Source of the DNA: Abditibacteriaceae bacterium
GTDB lineage: Bacteria > Armatimonadota > Abditibacteriia > Abditibacteriales > Abditibacteriaceae
Length of the DNA stretch: 64,000 nt
Assembly: GCA_019239895.1 (NCBI GenBank)
Contig: JAFAZH010000006.1
Span: 62,001-126,000, forward strand
Direction of reading: 5' to 3'
In this document: positions 61,406 to 64,000 of the stretch, in pieces
Layout of the letters: each line of letters opens with the position of its first letter
Position numbering within the stretch: position 1 is the stretch's first letter
Position numbers and translations under genes: made by a program
Notes under the pieces: generated by a model
What the model saw: the letters and a program-made list of their open reading frames with translations, nothing else
Databases searched by the model: none
Told to the model about the DNA's origin: nothing

Positions 61406-64000
61406 ATGTTTGAACCTTTCGTTGGTACGCCGAATTATCCTGAACTCGAAGCCTCCATTCTCCAATTCTGGGAAGAGCAACAGATTCTCCAGCAGTTATG
61501 CGAGCGCAACCTCAATGGTGAGCCGTGGCGCTTTCAGGATGGGCCAATCACGGCCAATAATCCGATGGGCGTGCATCACGCCTGGGGTCGCACTTATAAA
61601 GATATTGTGCAGCGGTTCCATGCCATGCGCGGGCGCAAACTACGCTGGCAGAATGGCTTTGATTGTCAGGGCCTCTGGGTCGAAGTCGAAGTCGAAAAAG
61701 CCCTGGGCTTCAAGGGCAAACCAGACATTATTGCCTATGGCCTGGAAAACTTCTCACGGGCCTGCCGCGCACGGGTAGACAAGTTTGCGGCTACCATCAC
61801 TGAACAGTCCAGGCGACTTGGTCAGTGGATGGACTGGGAGCACTCTTATTACACCTTCGATGACTCTAATATCGAGCATATCTGGCTCTTCTTGAAGAAG
61901 TGCCACGAGGAAGGCTGGCTGGCCCAAGATTACCGCATTATGCCGTGGTGCCCACGCTGCGAGACCAGTCTTTCGCAGCACGAATCCGCCGACTCCTATA
62001 AAGAGATCACCCACCGCAGCGTCTACGTCAAACTGCCAATCCTCCTGAATCAATCGTCAATCGTCAATCGTCAATCGTCAATCCAAGAGGGTGACAGTTT
62101 CCTGGTGTGGACAACCACCCCCTGGACGTTAACCGCTAATGTCGCAGTCGCTTTGCATCCTGACCTGACTTATGTGCGGGCGCGCACCGATGATATGGTT
62201 GTCATTCTCTCCAAGGGCACAGTGGCGACAGCCCTCAAGCCAGGCTATGAAGTACTGGATGAGATGCCGGGGCGTGATTTAATTGGCCTCTCTTATAGCG
62301 GCACCTTTGACGATCTTCCAGTGCAGCAGAAGATGAACGAGCAGACACCGCGCCGTTCTGTCGCGTGGGAAGATGTGGGCGAAGAGGAAGGCACGGGCAT
62401 TGTGCATATCGCGCCCGGCTGCGGTGCGGAAGACTACCAGTTAGGACAACGCGAAGGGTTGGGCTTTATTGTGCCAGTTGATACCGAAGCACGCTTCCTC
62501 AGCGGTTGTGGCCCCCTTGCAGGCTTACACGGCCTGGAAGATGTAGAGACCATTTTTGCCGAGTTAGAGAAGCGGGACCGACTCTACCGGATTCAACGCT
62601 ATAAGCACTCCTACCCACATTGCTGGCGCTGCGCTCATGAACTTATCTTCTATGCGACGCAAGAGTGGTTTATCCGCGCTGAAGCGGGGCCGCGTCCGGC
62701 GCGCGAGCGTTTGCGCCGCGCCGCGCGAGAAGTGCAGTGGATTCCCGAATATGCCGGAAAGCGCATGGACGACTGGCTCAGCAACATGGGCGACTGGTGC
62801 ATCTCGCGCAAGCGGTTCTGGGGCTTACCGTTGCCGTTCTATCAAGATGAACATGGCAACCTGGAAGTCATCGGCTCTAAAGCGGAGTTGCGCGAGCGAG
62901 CCGTGACGCCGGAACTGGTGGACTCATTGCCGGAACTGCATCGCCCGTGGATTGACGAGATTGAGATTCTTTCCCAAGACGGGAAAAGCCTCATGCGCCG
63001 CGTGCCCGAAGTGGGTGATGCCTGGCTCGATGCCGGTATCGTGCCTTTTTCCACCCTCGGCTATAACGGCAATACCCAAGACTTGCGGCTGCCACCGGAG
63101 TTGCTCGGCTACATGCCGGAGAACGCCGGGAACTACTGGCGCGACTGGTATCCCGCTGACTTCATCACCGAAATGCGTGAGCAGGTACGTCTCTGGTTCT
63201 TCTCCATGCTGTTTATGAGTGTGGCTCTCGAAGATCGTGCGCCCTATAAAACGGCGATGGTTTACGAGACTATGCTTGATGAAAATGGAGACCGCATTTC
63301 TAAAGCTAAGGGCAACGGCGTACCTTATAATGAAGCAGTCAGTAAGGTTGGCGCTGACCCCATGCGCTGGACATTCGCGGGCAACCTGCTCACGAAAGAC
63401 ATTCGCTTTGGCTATCAGCCCATCCAGGAATCGCAACGCCGCTTGCTCACTTTATGGAACGTTTACTCGTTCTTTGTAACTTACGCCAACCTCGATAAGC
63501 CCAAGTTGGACGGTGAACGGGAAGAAGCCCGCAATATCTTAGATCGCTGGATACTGGCACGGTTGCAACAGCTTACCGAGCAAGTGACCACTGCCATCAA
63601 TAGTTTTCAGTTGGGCAATATCACACGCTCGGTGGAAAGCTTCGTGGATGATTTATCGAACTGGTATGTGCGCAGCAGTCGCCGTCGTTTCTGGAAAAGT
63701 GAGAGCGATCAGGATAAGCAAGCCGCTTATCAAACGCTGCACCATGTGTTGCTAACAGTCGCCAAACTTATTGCCCCCGTGATTCCTTTTACCGCCGAAG
63801 CGATGTATCAGAACCTCAAGCGGCCCCTTGCAGATGCTCCACTGAGTGTGCATTTATGCCCGTGGCCTGAAGTGACGGACACCTGGCGTGATGAATCGTT
63901 AATCCGTGAAGTGGAAGATGTGTTACAGGTGGTTTCCCTCGGCCATTCGGCACGTAAAGATTCCGGTGTCAAAGTGCGGCAGCCATTGGCGAAGGCCTTT
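61406..64000 (+). CDS. ileS: Isoleucyl-tRNA synthetase, 5' part
   Basis: The ATG at 61406 opens a frame of 865 codons that is still open at the window edge. Class I synthetase: GPITANNPMGVHHAWGRTYKD (HIGH-type region), WQNGFDCQGLWVEVEVEK, the CP1 editing domain (LVWTTTPWTLTANVAVALHP, GTGIVHIAPGCGAEDY), GDWCISRKRFWGLPLP, and the KMSKS equivalent GDRISKAKGNG. The anticodon-binding domain begins near residue 700. An in-frame (CAATCGT)4 insert lengthens a loop before the editing domain. It charges tRNA-Ile. The HIGH and KMSKS variants are those of a non-E. coli IleRS subtype. Confidence 0.93.
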   Translation, partial: MFEPFVGTPNYPELEASILQFWEEQQILQQLCERNLNGEPWRFQDGPITANNPMGVHHAWGRTYKDIVQRFHAMRGRKLRWQNGFDCQGLWVEVEVEKALGFKGKPDIIAYGLENFSRACRARVDKFAATITEQSRRLGQWMDWEHSYYTFDDSNIEHIWLFLKKCHEEGWLAQDYRIMPWCPRCETSLSQHESADSYKEITHRSVYVKLPILLNQSSIVNRQSSIQEGDSFLVWTTTPWTLTANVAVALHPDLTYVRARTDDMVVILSKGTVATALKPGYEVLDEMPGRDLIGLSYSGTFDDLPVQQKMNEQTPRRSVAWEDVGEEEGTGIVHIAPGCGAEDYQLGQREGLGFIVPVDTEARFLSGCGPLAGLHGLEDVETIFAELEKRDRLYRIQRYKHSYPHCWRCAHELIFYATQEWFIRAEAGPRPARERLRRAAREVQWIPEYAGKRMDDWLSNMGDWCISRKRFWGLPLPFYQDEHGNLEVIGSKAELRERAVTPELVDSLPELHRPWIDEIEILSQDGKSLMRRVPEVGDAWLDAGIVPFSTLGYNGNTQDLRLPPELLGYMPENAGNYWRDWYPADFITEMREQVRLWFFSMLFMSVALEDRAPYKTAMVYETMLDENGDRISKAKGNGVPYNEAVSKVGADPMRWTFAGNLLTKDIRFGYQPIQESQRRLLTLWNVYSFFVTYANLDKPKLDGEREEARNILDRWILARLQQLTEQVTTAINSFQLGNITRSVESFVDDLSNWYVRSSRRRFWKSESDQDKQAAYQTLHHVLLTVAKLIAPVIPFTAEAMYQNLKRPLADAPLSVHLCPWPEVTDTWRDESLIREVEDVLQVVSLGHSARKDSGVKVRQPLAKAF
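62051..62084 (+). repeat. (CAATCGT)4 heptamer array inside ileS
   Basis: Four exact CAATCGT units plus CAATCC, translated in frame as QSSIVNRQSSI between VYVKLPI and the SFLVWTTTPW block of the editing domain. Confidence 0.9.

Overview
The window looks like a chromosomal stretch of a free-living, probably diderm heterotroph with mid-range GC. It encodes many Sec signal peptides, giant secreted beta-propeller/Calx-beta proteins, a beta-barrel-like protein, menaquinone synthesis by the futalosine route (mqnE and mqnC) and an isoleucyl-tRNA synthetase of the type I associate with Chloroflexota-like lineages. The overall flavour suggests Armatimonadota or a neighbouring Terrabacteria phylum. That is inference from protein style only; no rRNA gene is present to settle it.

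Layout. 1-7.5 kb: a truncated SH3-like ORF, two tandem secreted paralogues of unknown function, a secreted PHP-type metallohydrolase, an apiosidase-like glycoside hydrolase, a 20-residue hydrophobic micro-ORF and a glycine-zipper secreted protein. 7.7-21.8 kb: mostly minus-strand housekeeping and accessory genes (PPP phosphatase, MetAP, RNase Z-like enzyme, polysaccharide deacetylase, an inactive-looking PAP2 fusion, PhnP-like MBL enzyme, PabB, an SDR epimerase, a NIL/MoaD/threonine synthase cluster, and a HipA-like kinase overlapping a DUF3037 gene). 22.4-32.1 kb: rpoB and rpoC, unusually separated by two small unknown genes, closed by a strong terminator. 32-36.4 kb: a coupled pair of secreted carbohydrate-active-type proteins. 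36.5-41.3 kb: mqnE, a zinc-ribbon membrane protein, a macrodomain protein, two coupled FCxxC paralogues and mqnC. 41.3-54.9 kb: two giant secreted paralogues (2239 and about 2136 codons), the second broken by an in-frame TAA. 55-64 kb: a poly-glycine-tailed barrel-like protein, glutamine synthetase, a GT2 glycosyltransferase, an island of small membrane proteins plus a Phd/RelE-type toxin-antitoxin pair bracketed by inverted 20-mers, and ileS running off the end (865 codons present; it is open to base 64000).

The most interesting structure is not a gene. At least ten loci carry short repeats with a 7-bp period, most arranged as long, often perfect inverted repeats. The heptamer sequence differs from locus to locus but the period does not. 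Arms differ by whole 7-nt units at two loci. The repeats abut or invade gene ends: they encode the last residues and stop codons of the polysaccharide deacetylase and PabB, an N-terminal extension of threonine synthase, the N-terminus of a LamG protein, and in-frame inserts in MqnC (twice) and IleRS. This resembles the heptanucleotide STRR repeats described in filamentous cyanobacteria, but with a mirror-image architecture suggesting a template-switching or stem-loop-building process.

A second theme is very short or absent 5' leaders: several genes have an extended -10 box 6-7 nt before the start codon and no Shine-Dalgarno. Other genes have strong Shine-Dalgarno sequences, so both initiation modes seem to coexist.
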